64,000 nt of DNA from Salmonella enterica subsp. arizonae. GTDB lineage: Bacteria; Pseudomonadota; Gammaproteobacteria; Enterobacterales; Enterobacteriaceae. The stretch is taken from positions 62,001-126,000 of the forward strand of contig NZ_VXJW01000009.1 of assembly GCF_008692845.1 (NCBI RefSeq), written 5' to 3'. The notes beneath the pieces are model-generated. The model worked only from the letters and a program-made list of their open reading frames with translations. It was not told the DNA's origin and did not search any database. Below, piece by piece: positions 10,228 through 22,950 of the stretch (position 1 is its first letter; every line of letters starts with the position of its first letter). The position numbers and the translations under genes were made by a program.

Positions 10228-11542
10228 AATTTCCCAGACAGTCCCCGAACTGGTTGCCTGGGCCAGAAAAAACGACTTTTCCATCTCGCTGCCGGTAGAC
10301 AGACTCTCCTTTCTGCTGGCGGTCGCTACGCTGAACGGTGAACGCCTTGACGGCGAGATGAGTGAAGGCGAACTGGTGGATGCGTTTCGCCATGTGAGTG
10401 ATGCGTTTGAGCAAACCAGCGAAACCATCGGCGTGCGCGCCAATAACGCGATTAACGATATGGTGCGTCAACGTCTGCTGAACCGCTTTACCAGCGAGCA
10501 AGCGGAAGGCAATGCGATTTACCGATTAACGCCGCTGGGAATTGGCATCACCGATTATTATATCCGCCAGCGGGAGTTTTCTACGTTACGTCTCTCCATG
10601 CAACTATCGATTGTAGCTGGCGAATTGAAACGCGCGGCGGACGCGGCACAAGAGGGCGGCGATGAGTTCCACTGGCACCGTAATGTTTACGCGCCGCTAA
10701 AATATTCGGTGGCGGAAATTTTCGACAGTATCGATCTGACTCAGCGCATCATGGATGAGCAGCAGCAGCAGGTAAAAGATGATATCGCACAGTTGCTGAA
10801 TAAAGACTGGCGCGCGGCAATTTCGAGTTGTGAACTGCTGCTTTCCGAAACCTCCGGTACGCTGCGTGAATTGCAGGATACGCTGGAAGCGGCGGGCGAT
10901 AAGCTGCAGGCTAACCTGCTGCGCATTCAGGATGCCACGATGTCTCACGACGATCTGCATTTTGTCGACAGGCTGGTTTTTGACCTGCAAAGTAAACTTG
11001 ACCGCATTATCAGTTGGGGACAGCAGTCTATCGATTTATGGATCGGCTACGACCGTCACGTACATAAATTTATCCGCACCGCGATCGATATGGATAAAAA
11101 TCGCGTCTTCGCCCAGCGTTTGCGTCAGTCTGTGCAAACGTATTTCGACGATCCGTGGGCGCTAACCTACGCGAGTGCCGATCGTCTGCTGGATATGCGC
11201 GATGAAGAGATGGCGTTGCGTGACGATGAAGTCACCGGGGAGTTGCCGCCGGATCTGGAATATGAAGAGTTTAACGAGATCCGCGAGCAACTGGCGGCCA
11301 TCATTGAAGAACAACTGGCTATCTACAAAACCAGACAAACGCCACTGGATCTTGGACTGGTGGTGCGCGAGTATCTGGCGCAATACCCGCGCGCGCGTCA
11401 TTTTGACGTGGCGCGCATTGTTATCGATCAGGCGGTACGTCTTGGCGTAGCGCAAGCAGATTTCACCGGACTGCCAGCCAAATGGCAGCCGATTAATGAT
11501 TACGGAGCCAAGGTACAGGCGCATGTCATTGACAAATATTGA
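10220..11542 (+). CDS. mukF: Condensin kleisin subunit MukF
   Basis: A 440-residue kleisin of the MukBEF chromosome condensin. The N-terminal winged-helix dimerisation domain (residues 1-120), a helical middle and the C-terminal winged helix that binds the MukB head are expected from the family; length equals E. coli MukF exactly. It overlaps cmoM by 8 nt and mukE by 20 nt, ensuring stoichiometric synthesis. MukF bridges the MukB ATPase heads and recruits MukE. Confidence 0.98.
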   Translation: MSEISQTVPELVAWARKNDFSISLPVDRLSFLLAVATLNGERLDGEMSEGELVDAFRHVSDAFEQTSETIGVRANNAINDMVRQRLLNRFTSEQAEGNAIYRLTPLGIGITDYYIRQREFSTLRLSMQLSIVAGELKRAADAAQEGGDEFHWHRNVYAPLKYSVAEIFDSIDLTQRIMDEQQQQVKDDIAQLLNKDWRAAISSCELLLSETSGTLRELQDTLEAAGDKLQANLLRIQDATMSHDDLHFVDRLVFDLQSKLDRIISWGQQSIDLWIGYDRHVHKFIRTAIDMDKNRVFAQRLRQSVQTYFDDPWALTYASADRLLDMRDEEMALRDDEVTGELPPDLEYEEFNEIREQLAAIIEEQLAIYKTRQTPLDLGLVVREYLAQYPRARHFDVARIVIDQAVRLGVAQADFTGLPAKWQPINDYGAKVQAHVIDKY

Positions 11543-12227
11543 ACAAGTGATGCCGGTCAAGCTGGCGCAGGCGCTGGCGAATCCGTTATTTCCGGCGCTG
11601 GATAGCGCATTGCGTGCGGGCCGTCACATTGGACTGGACGAACTGGATAATCATGCCTTTCTGATGGATTTCCAGGAATACCTGGAAGAGTTTTACGCGC
11701 GTTATAACGTGGAACTGATTCGCGCGCCGGAAGGTTTTTTCTACCTGCGTCCGCGTTCCACCACGCTGATTCCTCGTTCGGTGCTATCTGAACTGGATAT
11801 GATGGTCGGTAAAATTCTCTGTTACCTCTATCTTAGTCCGGAACGCCTGGCGAACGAAGGGATCTTTACCCAACAGGAGCTGTACGACGAGCTGCTCACC
11901 CTGGCGGACGAAGCCAAGCTGCTGAAGCTGGTGAATAACCGTTCGACGGGATCTGACGTCGATCGCCAGAAACTACAGGAAAAGGTACGCTCTTCTTTGA
12001 ACCGTCTGCGTCGTTTGGGCATGGTGTGGTTTATGGGTCATGACAGCAGCAAATTCCGCATTACAGAATCCGTCTTCCGTTTTGGCGCGGATGTACGTAC
12101 CGGAGACGATCCTCGCGAGGCGCAGCGTCGCCTCATCCGCGACGGGGAAGCGATGCCGATTGAAAACCATCTGCAGCTCAATGATGAGACCGAAGAGAAT
12201 CAGCCGGACAGTGGAGAGGATGAATAA
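11523..12227 (+). CDS. mukE: Condensin accessory subunit MukE
   Basis: 234 residues beginning [20 protein letters not shown], a winged-helix KITE protein that binds MukF and modulates the MukB ATPase. An in-frame ATG 27 bp upstream exists, but the chosen start matches the E. coli protein and overlaps the mukF end. The acidic C-terminus ([14 protein letters not shown]) is normal. Its TAA shares one base with the mukB ATG. Confidence 0.97.
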   Translation: MSLTNIEQVMPVKLAQALANPLFPALDSALRAGRHIGLDELDNHAFLMDFQEYLEEFYARYNVELIRAPEGFFYLRPRSTTLIPRSVLSELDMMVGKILCYLYLSPERLANEGIFTQQELYDELLTLADEAKLLKLVNNRSTGSDVDRQKLQEKVRSSLNRLRRLGMVWFMGHDSSKFRITESVFRFGADVRTGDDPREAQRRLIRDGEAMPIENHLQLNDETEENQPDSGEDE

Positions 12228-15200
12228 TGATTGAACGCGGTAAATTTCGCTCGCTAACGCTGATTAACTGGAACGGTTTTTTTGCCCGCACCTTTGACCT
12301 GGATGAATTGGTCACAACGTTATCCGGGGGCAACGGCGCCGGCAAATCCACGACGATGGCGGCGTTCGTCACGGCGCTGATTCCGGATCTCACATTACTG
12401 CACTTTCGTAACACCACGGAAGCCGGCGCCACCAGCGGTTCGCGCGATAAAGGCCTGCACGGTAAGCTGAAGGCGGGCGTTTGTTACTCCATGCTCGACA
12501 CCATTAATTCCCGCCATCAGCGGGTGGTGGTCGGCGTGCGTCTGCAGCAGGTCGCCGGGCGCGATCGCAAAGTGGACATTAAACCGTTCGCTATTCAGGG
12601 ACTGCCGATGTCGGTACAGCCGACGCAACTGGTGACAGAGACCTTAAACGAACGTCAGGCGCGCGTACTGTCGCTTGCTGAGCTGAAAGACAAGCTTGAC
12701 GAGATGGAAGGCGTGCAGTTTAAGCAGTTTAACTCCATCACCGATTATCATTCGCTGATGTTTGACTTAGGGATTATCGCTCGTCGTCTGCGCTCAGCGT
12801 CGGATCGCAGTAAATTCTATCGTTTGATCGAGGCCTCGCTGTACGGCGGGATCTCCAGCGCTATTACCCGATCGCTACGCGATTATTTATTGCCGGAAAA
12901 CAGCGGCGTGCGCAAGGCGTTCCAGGATATGGAAGCGGCGTTGCGCGAGAACCGGCTCACGCTGGAAGCGATTCGCGTTACCCAATCCGATCGCGATCTG
13001 TTTAAGCATTTGATCAGCGAAGCTACCGATTATGTGGCTGCAGATTATATGCGCCATGCTAATGAGCGTCGGGTTCATCTTGATCAGGCGCTGGCGTTTC
13101 GACGCGAACTGTACACATCGCGTAAGCAACTGGCGGCGGAGCAGTATAAGCATGTCGATATGGCGCGTGAGCTGGGCGAGCATAACGGCGCCGAAGGCTC
13201 CCTTGAAGCGGATTACCAGGCGGCGAGCGATCACCTGAACCTGGTGCAAACCGCGCTGCGCCAGCAGGAAAAAATTGAGCGTTATGAAGCGGATCTTGAA
13301 GAGCTGCAGATTCGACTCGAAGAGCAAGACGAAGTGGTGGCGGAAGCCGCCGAAATGCAGGAAGAAAATGAAGCGCGTGCCGAAGCTGCCGAGCTGGAAG
13401 TCGATGAACTCAAAAGCCAGCTTGCGGATTACCAGCAGGCGCTGGATGTACAGCAAACGCGCGCGATTCAGTATAACCAGGCGATATCAGCGCTCGCCCG
13501 CGCCAGAGAGCTTTGCCATCTGCCGGATCTAACGCCGGAAAGCGCCGCCGAATGGCTGGATACTTTCCAGGCAAAAGAACAGGAAGCCACGGAAAAACTG
13601 CTTTCTCTGGAACAAAAAATGAGCGTGGCGCAAACCGCGCATAGTCAGTTTGAGCAGGCTTACCAACTGGTTGCGGCGATCAACGGCCCGCTGGCGCGTG
13701 GAGAAGCCTGGGACGTGGCGCGCGAGCTGTTGCGGGACGGCGTAAACCAGCGTCACCTGGCGGAACAGGTACAGCCGCTGCGAATGCGCCTGAGCGAGCT
13801 GGAACAGCGGCTGCGCGAGCAACAAGAGGCGGAACGTCTGTTGGCGGAGTTCTGTAAACGCCAGGGCAAAAATTTTGATATTGACGAACTGGAAGCGCTG
13901 CATCAGGAGCTTGAAGCGCGTATAGCGGCGCTATCAGACAGCGTGGCTAACGCCAGTGAACAGCGTCTGGCGCTGCGTCAGGAGCAGGAGCAGCTTCAGT
14001 CGCGTATTCAACATCTGATGCAGCGGGCGCCCGTCTGGCTGGCGGCGCAAAACAGCCTTAACCAGCTTAGCGAACAGTGCGGCGAGACTTTTTCATCCAG
14101 CCAGGAAGTGACCGAATACCTGCAACAACTGCTGGAGCGTGAGCGCGAGGCTATTGTCGAACGCGACGAAGTGGGCGCGCGTAAGAATGCGGTTGATGAA
14201 GAGATAGAACGTTTAAGCCAGCCGGGCGGCGCGGAAGATCAGCGATTGAATACGCTGGCGGAGCGTTTTGGCGGGGTTCTGCTGTCGGAAATCTACGATG
14301 ATGTCAGTCTCGAAGATGCGCCGTATTTTTCCGCACTGTATGGCCCGTCGCGCCATGCGATTGTCGTACCGGATTTATCGCAAATTGCCGAACAGCTTGA
14401 GGGGCTGACTGATTGCCCGGAAGATCTGTACCTGATCGAAGGCGATCCGCAGTCTTTTGATGACAGCGTATTCAGCGTTGACGAGCTGGAAAAAGCGGTG
14501 GTAGTGAAAATTGCTGACCGTCAGTGGCGTTATTCGCGCTTCCCGTCGCTGCCTATTTTTGGCCGTGCGGCGCGCGAAAACCGTATTGAAAGCCTCCATG
14601 CGGAACGGGAAGTGCTTTCCGAACGCTTTGCGACGCTCTCGTTTGATGTGCAGAAAACTCAGCGTTTGCACCAGGCGTTCAGCCGTTTTATCGGTAGCCA
14701 TCTTTCCGTCGCCTTTGAGGACGATCCGGAAGCGGAAATTCGCCGACTGAACGGACGTCGCGTCGAGCTGGAGCGCGCGCTGGCGACGCATGAAAATGAC
14801 AACCAGCAGCAACGTCTTCAGTTTGAGCAAGCGAAAGAGGGCGTTTCTGCGCTTAACCGTTTGCTGCCGCGGCTGAATTTATTGGCCGATGAAACGCTGG
14901 CCGATCGGGTCGATGAAATTCAGGAGCGGCTGGATGAGGCGCAGGAAGCGGCGCGATTCGTCCAGCAGTATGGCAACCAGTTAGCCAAACTGGAGCCGGT
15001 GGTTTCCGTTCTGCAAAGCGATCCTGAACAGTTCGAACAGTTAAAAGAAGATTATGCGTGGTCGCAGCAAATGCAGCGCGACGCGCGCCAGCAGGCTTTT
15101 GCGCTCGCGGAAGTCGTCGAACGTCGGGCGCATTTCAGCTATTCCGACTCGGCGGAAATGCTGAGCGGCAACAGCGATCTCAACGAAAAGCTGCGCCAGC

Positions 15201-16693
15201 GGCTGGAGCAGGCGGAAGCCGAGCGTACCCGCGCTCGCGAAGCGTTGCGCAGCCACGCTTCGCAGTTAAGTCAGTACAGCCAAGTTCTGGCCTCGCTAAA
15301 AAGTTCTTACGACACGAAAAAAGAGCTGCTTAACGATTTGCAACGTGAATTACAGGATATTGGCGTTCGCGCCGACAGCGGGGCGGAAGAGCGCGCCCGC
15401 CAGCGTCGGGATGAACTGCACGCCCAGTTGAGCAATAACCGTTCGCGTCGCAACCAGCTTGAGAAAGCGCTTACCTTCTGCGAAGCGGAGATGGATAACC
15501 TGACCCGCAAGCTGCGCAAGCTGGAGCGCGATTATCATGAAATGCGCGAGCAGGTCGTGACCGCGAAAGCCGGTTGGTGCGCGGTCATGAGGATGGTTAA
15601 AGACAATGGCGTGGAACGTCGTCTGCACCGTCGTGAGCTGGCCTATCTGTCGGCAGATGAACTGCGCTCCATGTCGGATAAGGCGTTGGGCGCGCTACGC
15701 CTGGCGGTCGCGGATAACGAACATCTGCGCGACGTGCTGCGCCTGTCGGAAGATCCGAAACGCCCTGAACGCAAAATCCAGTTCTTTGTGGCCGTTTACC
15801 AGCATCTACGCGAACGTATTCGTCAGGATATTATTCGTACCGACGATCCGGTTGAAGCCATTGAACAGATGGAGATTGAACTGAGCCGTCTGACGGAAGA
15901 ACTGACGTCGCGTGAACAAAAGCTGGCGATCAGTTCCCGCAGCGTGGCGAACATTATCCGCAAGACTATCCAGCGCGAGCAGAACCGTATCCGAATGCTT
16001 AACCAGGGCTTGCAAAGCGTCTCGTTTGGCCAGGTCAATAGCGTGCGGTTAAACGTCAACGTGCGTGAAACACATGCCACTCTGCTGGACGTGCTTTCAG
16101 AGCAGCAGGAGCAGCACCAGGATTTGTTTAACAGTAATCGTCTGACCTTCTCCGAAGCGCTGGCGAAACTGTACCAGCGCCTGAATCCGCAGATCGATAT
16201 GGGGCAACGCACGCCGCAGACCATCGGCGAGGAGTTGCTGGACTACCGTAATTATCTGGAAATGGAAGTCGAAGTTAACCGTGGGTCTGACGGCTGGCTA
16301 CGTGCGGAATCCGGCGCGTTGTCGACCGGGGAAGCAATCGGGACCGGGATGTCGATTCTGGTGATGGTGGTACAAAGCTGGGAAGACGAAGCGCGCAGAC
16401 TGCGTGGGAAAGATATTTCGCCATGTCGTCTGCTGTTCCTCGATGAAGCGGCGCGTCTGGATGCGCGGTCTATCGCCACGTTGTTTGAGTTGTGCGAACG
16501 TTTGCAGATGCAGCTCATCATCGCGGCGCCGGAGAACATCAGTCCGGAGAAGGGCACGACGTATAAACTGGTGCGTAAAGTGTTCCAGAATACTGAGCAC
16601 GTTCATGTTGTCGGGCTGCGTGGTTTTGCACCGCAACTCCCGGAAACGCTTCCCGGTACGCAGACGGAAGATACACCTTCAGAAGCGAGTTAA
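12227..16693 (+). CDS. mukB: Chromosome condensin ATPase MukB
   Basis: A 1488-residue SMC-like protein. The N-terminal head has Walker [10 protein letters not shown] (about 34-42); long coiled coils surround a hinge near residues 650-780; the C-terminal head has the signature [12 protein letters not shown] (about 1365) and Walker [12 protein letters not shown] (about 1400). It forms a dimer that loops DNA with MukE and MukF and interacts with topoisomerase IV and MatP. Translation is coupled to mukE by a one-base overlap. The frame is intact and of normal length. Confidence 0.99.
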   Translation: MIERGKFRSLTLINWNGFFARTFDLDELVTTLSGGNGAGKSTTMAAFVTALIPDLTLLHFRNTTEAGATSGSRDKGLHGKLKAGVCYSMLDTINSRHQRVVVGVRLQQVAGRDRKVDIKPFAIQGLPMSVQPTQLVTETLNERQARVLSLAELKDKLDEMEGVQFKQFNSITDYHSLMFDLGIIARRLRSASDRSKFYRLIEASLYGGISSAITRSLRDYLLPENSGVRKAFQDMEAALRENRLTLEAIRVTQSDRDLFKHLISEATDYVAADYMRHANERRVHLDQALAFRRELYTSRKQLAAEQYKHVDMARELGEHNGAEGSLEADYQAASDHLNLVQTALRQQEKIERYEADLEELQIRLEEQDEVVAEAAEMQEENEARAEAAELEVDELKSQLADYQQALDVQQTRAIQYNQAISALARARELCHLPDLTPESAAEWLDTFQAKEQEATEKLLSLEQKMSVAQTAHSQFEQAYQLVAAINGPLARGEAWDVARELLRDGVNQRHLAEQVQPLRMRLSELEQRLREQQEAERLLAEFCKRQGKNFDIDELEALHQELEARIAALSDSVANASEQRLALRQEQEQLQSRIQHLMQRAPVWLAAQNSLNQLSEQCGETFSSSQEVTEYLQQLLEREREAIVERDEVGARKNAVDEEIERLSQPGGAEDQRLNTLAERFGGVLLSEIYDDVSLEDAPYFSALYGPSRHAIVVPDLSQIAEQLEGLTDCPEDLYLIEGDPQSFDDSVFSVDELEKAVVVKIADRQWRYSRFPSLPIFGRAARENRIESLHAEREVLSERFATLSFDVQKTQRLHQAFSRFIGSHLSVAFEDDPEAEIRRLNGRRVELERALATHENDNQQQRLQFEQAKEGVSALNRLLPRLNLLADETLADRVDEIQERLDEAQEAARFVQQYGNQLAKLEPVVSVLQSDPEQFEQLKEDYAWSQQMQRDARQQAFALAEVVERRAHFSYSDSAEMLSGNSDLNEKLRQRLEQAEAERTRAREALRSHASQLSQYSQVLASLKSSYDTKKELLNDLQRELQDIGVRADSGAEERARQRRDELHAQLSNNRSRRNQLEKALTFCEAEMDNLTRKLRKLERDYHEMREQVVTAKAGWCAVMRMVKDNGVERRLHRRELAYLSADELRSMSDKALGALRLAVADNEHLRDVLRLSEDPKRPERKIQFFVAVYQHLRERIRQDIIRTDDPVEAIEQMEIELSRLTEELTSREQKLAISSRSVANIIRKTIQREQNRIRMLNQGLQSVSFGQVNSVRLNVNVRETHATLLDVLSEQQEQHQDLFNSNRLTFSEALAKLYQRLNPQIDMGQRTPQTIGEELLDYRNYLEMEVEVNRGSDGWLRAESGALSTGEAIGTGMSILVMVVQSWEDEARRLRGKDISPCRLLFLDEAARLDARSIATLFELCERLQMQLIIAAPENISPEKGTTYKLVRKVFQNTEHVHVVGLRGFAPQLPETLPGTQTEDTPSEAS

Positions 16694-16712
16694 ACACGGC
16701 AGAAACGGTGGC

Positions 16713-16813
16713 AGGCTTGATGGCGCTTTGCTTATCATGCCTGGATAATTTCCTGAAGTATGGAAATTATCGCTGACTGCAGGTCGGATAAAGCATTTAC
16801 GCCGCCATCCGGC
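16713..16813. repeat. REP/BIME palindromic elements after mukB
   Basis: Two REP-type sequences in opposite orientation: GGCTTGATGGCGCTTTGCTT at about 16714-16733 and AGGTCGGATAAAGCATTTAC followed by GCCGCCATCCGGC at 16781-16813. They match the REP consensus (GCCTGATGGCG... / ...CGCCGCATCCGGC) with few changes. Such pairs sit in 3' untranslated regions and can stabilise upstream mRNA or bind gyrase or IHF. Confidence 0.8.
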
Positions 16814-16842
16814 AAAATAAATTCTGCTTTATCATCAGGCAT

Positions 16843-16866
16843 GGGCGGCGAAAGCCGCCTTTTTCT
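16843..16866 (+). terminator. Intrinsic terminator of mukFEB
   Basis: GGCGGC-GAAA-GCCGCC followed by TTTTTC, a stable tetraloop hairpin with a T-run. It ends the mukB operon before the ldtD promoter region. The remaining 16867-17076 stretch holds no gene that I can support; it probably carries the ldtD promoter. Confidence 0.85.
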
Positions 16867-17076
16867 TTATCCGAAAATCCTCTCCGGGCAGTGCATTTTC
16901 TTTAAACATCTTTACATTAGGTTAGGCAAAAGCGTATCGAACTTTATATACTGGAGTTAAGCCTGACGAGTGAGCAGGCTGACTCGTCATACTAAATAGC
17001 AGCATTGGTTGAGGTTGACCCGCGGCGCGGGCAGCACGCTCATGCGGAGTATGATAACAAAAACAGGGGGCAAGGG

Positions 17077-18939
17077 ATGTTGCTTAACAAGATGTGTGGT
17101 CGTCGTCTGTCGGCAATCAGTTTATGCCTGGCCGTAACATTCGCTCCACTGTTCAATGCGCAGGCCGATGAGCCTGCAATGATACCTGGCGATAGCTCCG
17201 CTGCCGCGATTGGCCAGGCGGGCGCGTTAGCGCAACCGCAGAAGCAGTCAGCCGCGACGGCGATTCTGGCTGGGATTCAGCCGCTGCAGGAGGGTGTTTC
17301 AGCCGAGAAAGTCCGGGCTGATATACGGTCGCAGCTCCCTTCCGGCTATACGCCGGTCTATATGAGCCAACTGACATTGCTTTATGCTGCGCACGACATG
17401 AAGCCTATGTGGGATAATCGCGATGCGGTGAAAGCCTTCCAGCAGCAGTTAGCGGAGGTGGCGATCGCCGGATTCCAGCCGCAGTTTACCGCCTGGGTGG
17501 CTTTGTTGACCGACCCTGCCGTAAACGGTATGGCGCGCGATGTCGTGTTGTCAGATGCCATGATGGGCTATCTCCATTTCATTGCGAATATCCCCGTCAA
17601 AGGTAACCGCTGGTTATACAGTAACAAACCCTACGTATTAGCGACGCCGCCAGTTTCGGTGATTAACCAGTGGCAAATAGCGCTGGAGGAAGGGCAGTTA
17701 CCGACATTTGTCGCCAGTCTGGCGCCGCAGCATCCGCAGTATGCGCCTATGCATGAAGCGTTGCTGAAGCTGGTGGCGGATTCTCATCCGTGGCCGCAGT
17801 TGACCAATACCGCGACGCTGCGACCGGGACAATGGAGTAACGATGTGCCTGCGCTGCGCGAAATATTACAGCGTACGGGGATGCTGGACGGCGGTCCAAA
17901 GATTGCCTTACCCGGCGATGACACCTCTGATAGCGCCGTCGTCAGCCCCTCCGCCGTGGAGGTCGAAACACTGGTGGCGCAGCCGATCGCCGAACAAACG
18001 GCCCGTCGTAGCAAGCCGGCTCCGGCGGTACGCGCCGCCTACGATCGTGAACTGGTCGAGGCGGTAAAACGATTTCAGGCATGGCAAGGTCTGGGGGAGG
18101 ACGGCGTAATTGGCCCGGCAACGCGTAACTGGCTCAATATGACCCCCGCGCAACGCGCAGGCGTACTGGCGCTGAATATCCAACGTTTACGCTTGCTGCC
18201 GGCGGAATTATCTACCGGTATTATGGTGAACATTCCCGCTTATTCGCTGGTCTACTATCAGAATGGCAATCAGGTACTGGCTTCGAGGGTAATCGTCGGG
18301 CGTCCTGACCGTAAAACACCGATGATGAGCAGCGCGCTGAATAATGTGGTGGTGAATCCGCCGTGGAACGTTCCGCCCACGCTTGCGCGTAAAGACATTT
18401 TGCCGAAGGTATGGAATGACCCTGGCTACCTGGAGCGCCATGGTTATACCGTGATGCGCGGCTGGAACAGCAAAGAAGCGATCGATCCGTGGCAGGTTGA
18501 CTGGGCCACAATTACGCCATCGAACCTTCCGTTCCGCTTCCAGCAGGTGCCGGGCGCGCGAAATTCGCTGGGGCGTTATAAATTTAATATGCCGAGTTCA
18601 GATGCGATATATCTGCACGATACGCCCAATCATAATCTCTTTCAGCGTGACGCCAGGGCGTTAAGTTCCGGTTGCGTGCGGGTCAATAAGGCCTCGGAAC
18701 TGGCGAATATGCTCTTGCAAGATGCAGGCTGGAACGATGCGCGGATCTCCGGCGCCCTGAAGCAAGGTGACACGCGGTATGTGAATATCCGGCAGAACAT
18801 TCCAGTAAATCTTTACTATCTTACCGCATTTGTCGGCGCAGATGGTCGTATGCAGTATCGTACAGATATTTACAATTACGATCTCACGGCGCGATCCAGC
18901 GCACAAATTGTGCCAAAGGTTGAACAATTAATCAGGTAA
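17077..18939 (+). CDS. ldtD: L,D-transpeptidase LdtD (YcbB)
   Basis: A 620-residue periplasmic enzyme that makes 3-3 (mDAP-mDAP) crosslinks in peptidoglycan, mainly under envelope stress. The start [20 protein letters not shown] gives a Sec signal peptide cut after FNAQA (about residue 27); the open frame upstream is not needed. A peptidoglycan-binding domain lies around residues 330-380, followed by the YkuD catalytic domain with HDTP near 513 and the active cysteine in SSGCVRV near 533. A proline/alanine-rich linker (about 285-320) differs from E. coli. It precedes mepK, another murein enzyme. Confidence 0.96.
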   Translation: MLLNKMCGRRLSAISLCLAVTFAPLFNAQADEPAMIPGDSSAAAIGQAGALAQPQKQSAATAILAGIQPLQEGVSAEKVRADIRSQLPSGYTPVYMSQLTLLYAAHDMKPMWDNRDAVKAFQQQLAEVAIAGFQPQFTAWVALLTDPAVNGMARDVVLSDAMMGYLHFIANIPVKGNRWLYSNKPYVLATPPVSVINQWQIALEEGQLPTFVASLAPQHPQYAPMHEALLKLVADSHPWPQLTNTATLRPGQWSNDVPALREILQRTGMLDGGPKIALPGDDTSDSAVVSPSAVEVETLVAQPIAEQTARRSKPAPAVRAAYDRELVEAVKRFQAWQGLGEDGVIGPATRNWLNMTPAQRAGVLALNIQRLRLLPAELSTGIMVNIPAYSLVYYQNGNQVLASRVIVGRPDRKTPMMSSALNNVVVNPPWNVPPTLARKDILPKVWNDPGYLERHGYTVMRGWNSKEAIDPWQVDWATITPSNLPFRFQQVPGARNSLGRYKFNMPSSDAIYLHDTPNHNLFQRDARALSSGCVRVNKASELANMLLQDAGWNDARISGALKQGDTRYVNIRQNIPVNLYYLTAFVGADGRMQYRTDIYNYDLTARSSAQIVPKVEQLIR

Positions 18940-19197
18940 ATGAAGAAGTTCTGGTAAATATGTTGTCCTAATGTTTAGCTTCAACGGGGGCGTTTCGCTG
19001 CGACCCCGTCGTTGCTGGGGGAGGGCAATCTTGACGCGGGCTTTATCGCCAGTTAAGGTGCCTTTCGTGCGCCAGAAGTGCATATACAACAACCTTTGAG
19101 CCGACCGGGCCGTTCAGAAGCCTGTGTCTGTCGGTATTATACCTGCTTAAAGGTAGAAGTGTATTAACGATAACATTGACCTGTAGACCTGATTATC

Positions 19198-19746
19198 ATG
19201 GACAAATTTGACGCTAATCGCCGCAAGCTGCTGGCGCTTGGTGGTGTCGCTCTTGGCGCCGCCATCCTGCCCGCGCCAGCGTTTGCCACACTCTCGACCC
19301 CACGCCCGCGTATTTTGACGTTAAACAACCTCCATACCGGAGAGTCAATCAAGGCGGAGTTTTTTGATGGAAGAGCCTATATTCAGGATGAATTAGCAAA
19401 GTTAAACCATTTTTTCCGTGACTATCGCGCGAATAAAGTCCGATCAATCGATCCCCGGTTGTTCGACCAACTCTACCGACTTCAGGGGCTGCTAGGGACT
19501 CGTAAACCTGTGCAGCTCATCTCAGGCTACCGCTCTCTTGATACCAATAATGAATTACGCGCCCGTAGCAGTGGCGTAGCGAAAAAAAGCTACCATACGA
19601 AAGGGCAAGCGATGGATTTTCATATTGAAGGCGTGGCGCTGAGTAATATTCACAAAGCGGCGTTATCTATGGGCGCAGGTGGTGTAGGATATTACCCACG
19701 TAGTAACTTTGTGCATATTGATACCGGGCCAGCGCGGCACTGGTAA
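19198..19746 (+). CDS. mepK: Murein DD/LD-endopeptidase MepK (YcbK)
   Basis: 182 residues with a twin-arginine-type signal peptide (RRKLLALGG, cleaved after APAFA near residue 30). It belongs to the peptidase M15A/DUF882 family, and MepK of E. coli cuts mDAP-mDAP 3-3 crosslinks. Predicted zinc ligands are His133 and Asp140 in SYHTKGQAMDF and His173 in FVHIDTG, all present. It lies directly after LdtD, which makes the same crosslinks, so formation and cleavage enzymes are neighbours. Confidence 0.94.
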   Translation: MDKFDANRRKLLALGGVALGAAILPAPAFATLSTPRPRILTLNNLHTGESIKAEFFDGRAYIQDELAKLNHFFRDYRANKVRSIDPRLFDQLYRLQGLLGTRKPVQLISGYRSLDTNNELRARSSGVAKKSYHTKGQAMDFHIEGVALSNIHKAALSMGAGGVGYYPRSNFVHIDTGPARHW

Positions 19747-19773
19747 TCAGCGAGGCTTATTCAAAGGAGCAGT

Positions 19774-20421
19774 ATGAACTATCGTATTATTCCGGTCACC
19801 GCGTTCTCCCAGAACTGTTCATTAATCTGGTGCGAACAAACCCGGCTGGCGGCGTTGGTCGATCCGGGCGGCGACGCTGAAAAAATTAAACAGGAAGTGG
19901 ACGCCAGCGGCGTGACGTTGATGCAGATTTTACTCACGCATGGGCATCTCGACCATGTCGGCGCGGCGAGTGAACTGGCGCAGCATTACGGCGTTCCTGT
20001 TATCGGTCCGGAAAAAGAAGATGAGTTCTGGCTGCAAGGACTGCCGGCGCAAAGCCGCATGTTTGGTCTGGATGAGTGCCAGCCGCTGACGCCTGACCGT
20101 TGGCTGAGCGAAGGCGATCGCATCAGCGTAGGGAATGTGACTTTACAGGTGTTACATTGTCCGGGACACACGCCAGGGCACGTGGTTTTTTTTGATGAAC
20201 AGTCGCAACTGCTGATCTCCGGAGATGTGATTTTCAAAGGCGGCGTCGGGCGTAGCGATTTTCCTCGCGGCGATCACAATCAGTTGATTGACGTCATTAA
20301 GCGTAAACTATTGCCGCTTGGCGATGATGTGACCTTTATTCCTGGTCACGGCCCGCTCTCCACGCTCGGTTACGAGCGTCTGCATAATCCCTTCCTGCAG
20401 GATGAGGTGCCGGTCTGGTAA
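19774..20421 (+). CDS. gloC: Type II glyoxalase GloC (YcbL), metallo-beta-lactamase fold
   Basis: A 215-residue cytosolic hydrolase. THGHLDH at residues 55-61 is the binuclear metal motif; further ligands appear in HCPGHTPGH (about 130) and in ISGDVIF (about 150). The family hydrolyses S-lactoylglutathione, completing methylglyoxal detoxification. It is shorter than GloB because the C-terminal substrate domain is missing, as is normal for YcbL. A GGAG site precedes the ATG. Methylglyoxal synthase (mgsA) is also in this window, at about 54 kb. Confidence 0.92.
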   Translation: MNYRIIPVTAFSQNCSLIWCEQTRLAALVDPGGDAEKIKQEVDASGVTLMQILLTHGHLDHVGAASELAQHYGVPVIGPEKEDEFWLQGLPAQSRMFGLDECQPLTPDRWLSEGDRISVGNVTLQVLHCPGHTPGHVVFFDEQSQLLISGDVIFKGGVGRSDFPRGDHNQLIDVIKRKLLPLGDDVTFIPGHGPLSTLGYERLHNPFLQDEVPVW

Positions 20422-20429
20422 GCCGAATG

Positions 20430-20458
20430 AAAAAAGCCTGCAAATTGCAGGCTTTTTT
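20430..20458. terminator. Bidirectional terminator between gloC and aspC
   Basis: AAAAAAGCCTGCA/TGCAGGCTTTTTT is a symmetric hairpin with A-run and T-run. It lies between two convergent genes and can terminate both. Confidence 0.9.
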
Positions 20459-20483
20459 GTCGGACACGCCAGCCGACAGGTTT

Positions 20484-21674
20484 TTACAGTACCGCGACGA
20501 TGGCTTCACACAGCGGCGCCATATTATCCGGCGTCATCCCTGCCACGTTTACGCGACCAGAAGCCACGGCATAAACGCCAAACTCTTCACGCAGACGCAG
20601 CACCTGCTCTTTGGTCAGACCGCTGAATGAGAACATCCCGTTCTGCTTGATAATAAAGCTGAAGTCGCGGTTTGCGCCTTTCTCCTGCAGGGTATTCACG
20701 AACAGTTGACGCATACGTTGAATACGCTGGCGCATATCCGTCAGTTCTTGCTCCCAGATGGCGCGCAGGGCGTCATTACTCAGGATAGTCGCGACGATGG
20801 ACGCACCGTGAGCCGGCGGATTGGAATAGTTAGCGCGAATAGCTGATTTCATCTGGCTAAAGGCGCAATCCACGGTCTCTGCATCGGCGGCAACGAGAGT
20901 GCAGGCGCCGACGCGTTCATTATATAAACCGAAGTTTTTTGAGTAGGAGCTGGCGACAATCAGCTCCTTATGCAGCGCGACAAAGGCACGCAGACCTTCC
21001 GCATCTTCTTCCAGACCGCGGGCAAACCCCTGGTAAGCGAAATCAAATAGCGGCAGCCAGCCTTTTTCAACGGAAAGCTGAGCCAACGTTTGCCACTGTT
21101 CCAGAGTAGGATCAATACCGGTTGGGTTATGGCAGCAGCCGTGGAACAGCACCACATCGCCAGCATGGGCTTCGCTGAGACTTGCCAGCAGCGCATCAAA
21201 GTCTAAGGAATGGTTGGCCGCATCGTAATAGTTGTATTCACGCACTTCCAGACCGGCAGAGTTAAAGACACTCTTGTGGTTCGGCCAACTGGGGTTGCTC
21301 ACCCACACACGTTTTACCGGAGTATTTTTTGCCAGGAAGTCGGCGGCAACGCGTAGCGCGCCGGTACCGCCCGGCGTTTGCGCCGTGCGTGCGCGCTTGT
21401 CGTTAATCAGCGCGCTGCCTTTGCCGAACAACAGTTCCTGGGTGCAGCGAGCAAATTCTGGAATCCCGTCAATGCCGAGATAGTTTTTCGTCGTTTCATT
21501 TTCCAGTAAATACTGCTCGGCTTTTTTCACGCTGGTGAGCACCGGCGTTTTGCCGGTTTCATCCTTATATACGCCAATGCCAAGGTTAATTTTCCCTGGA
21601 CGGTCATCGGCGCGAAACAGATCGGCCAGGCCCAAAATCGGGTCGGCAGGAGCGGCGGTTATGTTCTCAAACAT
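20484..21674 (-). CDS. aspC: Aspartate aminotransferase
   Basis: A 396-residue PLP enzyme that interconverts aspartate and 2-oxoglutarate with oxaloacetate and glutamate. The PLP lysine lies in [15 protein letters not shown] (about residue 246); the C-terminal Arg that binds the substrate carboxylate is in [11 protein letters not shown]. The length is identical to E. coli AspC. It is transcribed leftward, downstream of ompF but with its own upstream region (21675-21803) beyond the ompF terminator. Confidence 0.98.
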   Translation of the reverse strand: MFENITAAPADPILGLADLFRADDRPGKINLGIGVYKDETGKTPVLTSVKKAEQYLLENETTKNYLGIDGIPEFARCTQELLFGKGSALINDKRARTAQTPGGTGALRVAADFLAKNTPVKRVWVSNPSWPNHKSVFNSAGLEVREYNYYDAANHSLDFDALLASLSEAHAGDVVLFHGCCHNPTGIDPTLEQWQTLAQLSVEKGWLPLFDFAYQGFARGLEEDAEGLRAFVALHKELIVASSYSKNFGLYNERVGACTLVAADAETVDCAFSQMKSAIRANYSNPPAHGASIVATILSNDALRAIWEQELTDMRQRIQRMRQLFVNTLQEKGANRDFSFIIKQNGMFSFSGLTKEQVLRLREEFGVYAVASGRVNVAGMTPDNMAPLCEAIVAVL

Positions 21675-21803
21675 GACGAGGTTCCATTGTAGTTACAGAA
21701 GGGAAATCCGCTATCAGGTTAACGGCAGATTTACAAAATGCCAACCGTTAGCGCTAAAAAGCCCACCTGTTTTTGAAAGACGCACATTTTCTCTAAGAGA
21801 CAT

Positions 21804-21831
21804 AAAAAAACAGGACCGAAGTCCTGTTTTT
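21804..21831 (-). terminator. Intrinsic terminator of ompF
   Basis: Read leftward: an ACAGGAC-TTCG-GTCCTGT hairpin followed by a run of T. It lies 28 bp after the ompF stop and separates ompF from aspC. Confidence 0.9.
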
Positions 21832-21858
21832 GGGGCATAAAACAAAGGGGTCTGCTGG

Positions 21859-22950
21859 TCAGAACTGATAAGTAATACCAACAGCCGCCTGATCGTCGGT
21901 GCCAACGTAGCTGGAGCTGTAGTCGTTTTTGTCCAGCAGGTTGAAGCGGTAGTCAACCCATACGTTCATGTTTTTGTTGAAGTAGTAAGTCGCGCCCGCC
22001 TGAATATATTTCGCCAGGTCGGCCGTGCTGTCAGCGCCGTTCAACTGCTTACCTTTACTCTGCACATATGAGATTGCCGGACGCAGGCCGAAGTCAAACT
22101 GGTACTGAGCGACCACTTCAAGGTTCTGCGTTTTATTTGCCATTTCAACGGTATCGGTAACCGTATTTTCAACAATGCTCATATTGCGGGTTTCGGCATA
22201 TACGGCAGCCAGGTAAACGTTGTTCGCATCATATTTTGCGCCAACGGCCCACGATTCTGCGCGATCGCCATTACCATCGCGATCCTGCTGATCGTTAGTA
22301 CGCTTGCTGTTGCTATATGCTGCGGTGACGCCAAAACCGTCGAACTCATATGCCATGGTGTAACCTACGCCATCGCCATTCTGAGAGTTGATGCTGTGGT
22401 TGTCCTGATTTTTACCCTGATACTGGATACCGAAGGAGAGACCATCCACCAGACCGAAAAAGTCAGAGTTACGGTAGGTCAACAAACCGCCGGCACGGCT
22501 GGTCATGTAGTTATCGGTATAGGCGCCGCCCCAGGTTTCGCCGGAGAAGTAGGGCGCCATATCGGTATAGGATTCAACATCGTAAACGATACCGTAGTTA
22601 CGGCCATAATCGATTGAACCCACTTCCGCGTATTTCAGACCCGCGAAGGCCAGACGGACCAGATTCGAGTTCTGCTGTTCGCCTTCAGCGCGGTCTGCTT
22701 TGGTACGGTATTCCCACTGACCGAAACCGGTCAGATCGGTATTAATCTGCGTTTCCCCTTTAAAACCAATCTGGGCATAAGTCTGGTCGGCATTTTTGCT
22801 ATCGCCGGTCGTTGTCCATACATGACGACCCACAGCCTTACCGTACAGATCCAGTTTATTACCATCTTTATTATAGATTTCTGCTGCGTTTGCGGTTGCA
22901 GCAGCCAGCAGGGCAGGGATCACCGCTGCCAGGATTTTGCGCTTCATCAT
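21859..22950 (-). CDS. ompF: Outer membrane porin OmpF
   Basis: A 363-residue trimeric general porin. The signal peptide [20 protein letters not shown] is cleaved before [15 protein letters not shown], the standard first strand. The constriction loop 3 ([19 protein letters not shown]) is present, and the chain ends in VGITYQF with C-terminal Phe, the BAM recognition signal. Regulation in enterics is by OmpR with EnvZ and by micF RNA; the long A/T-rich upstream region fits this. The region upstream also holds an IS4 remnant about 580 bp away. Confidence 0.98.
   Translation of the reverse strand: MMKRKILAAVIPALLAAATANAAEIYNKDGNKLDLYGKAVGRHVWTTTGDSKNADQTYAQIGFKGETQINTDLTGFGQWEYRTKADRAEGEQQNSNLVRLAFAGLKYAEVGSIDYGRNYGIVYDVESYTDMAPYFSGETWGGAYTDNYMTSRAGGLLTYRNSDFFGLVDGLSFGIQYQGKNQDNHSINSQNGDGVGYTMAYEFDGFGVTAAYSNSKRTNDQQDRDGNGDRAESWAVGAKYDANNVYLAAVYAETRNMSIVENTVTDTVEMANKTQNLEVVAQYQFDFGLRPAISYVQSKGKQLNGADSTADLAKYIQAGATYYFNKNMNVWVDYRFNLLDKNDYSSSYVGTDDQAAVGITYQF

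Noticed and set aside
16713..16813. CRISPR-like repeat
   Set aside because: Only two palindromic REP units in opposite orientation; no regular spacer and repeat structure. No CRISPR array was seen anywhere in the window.
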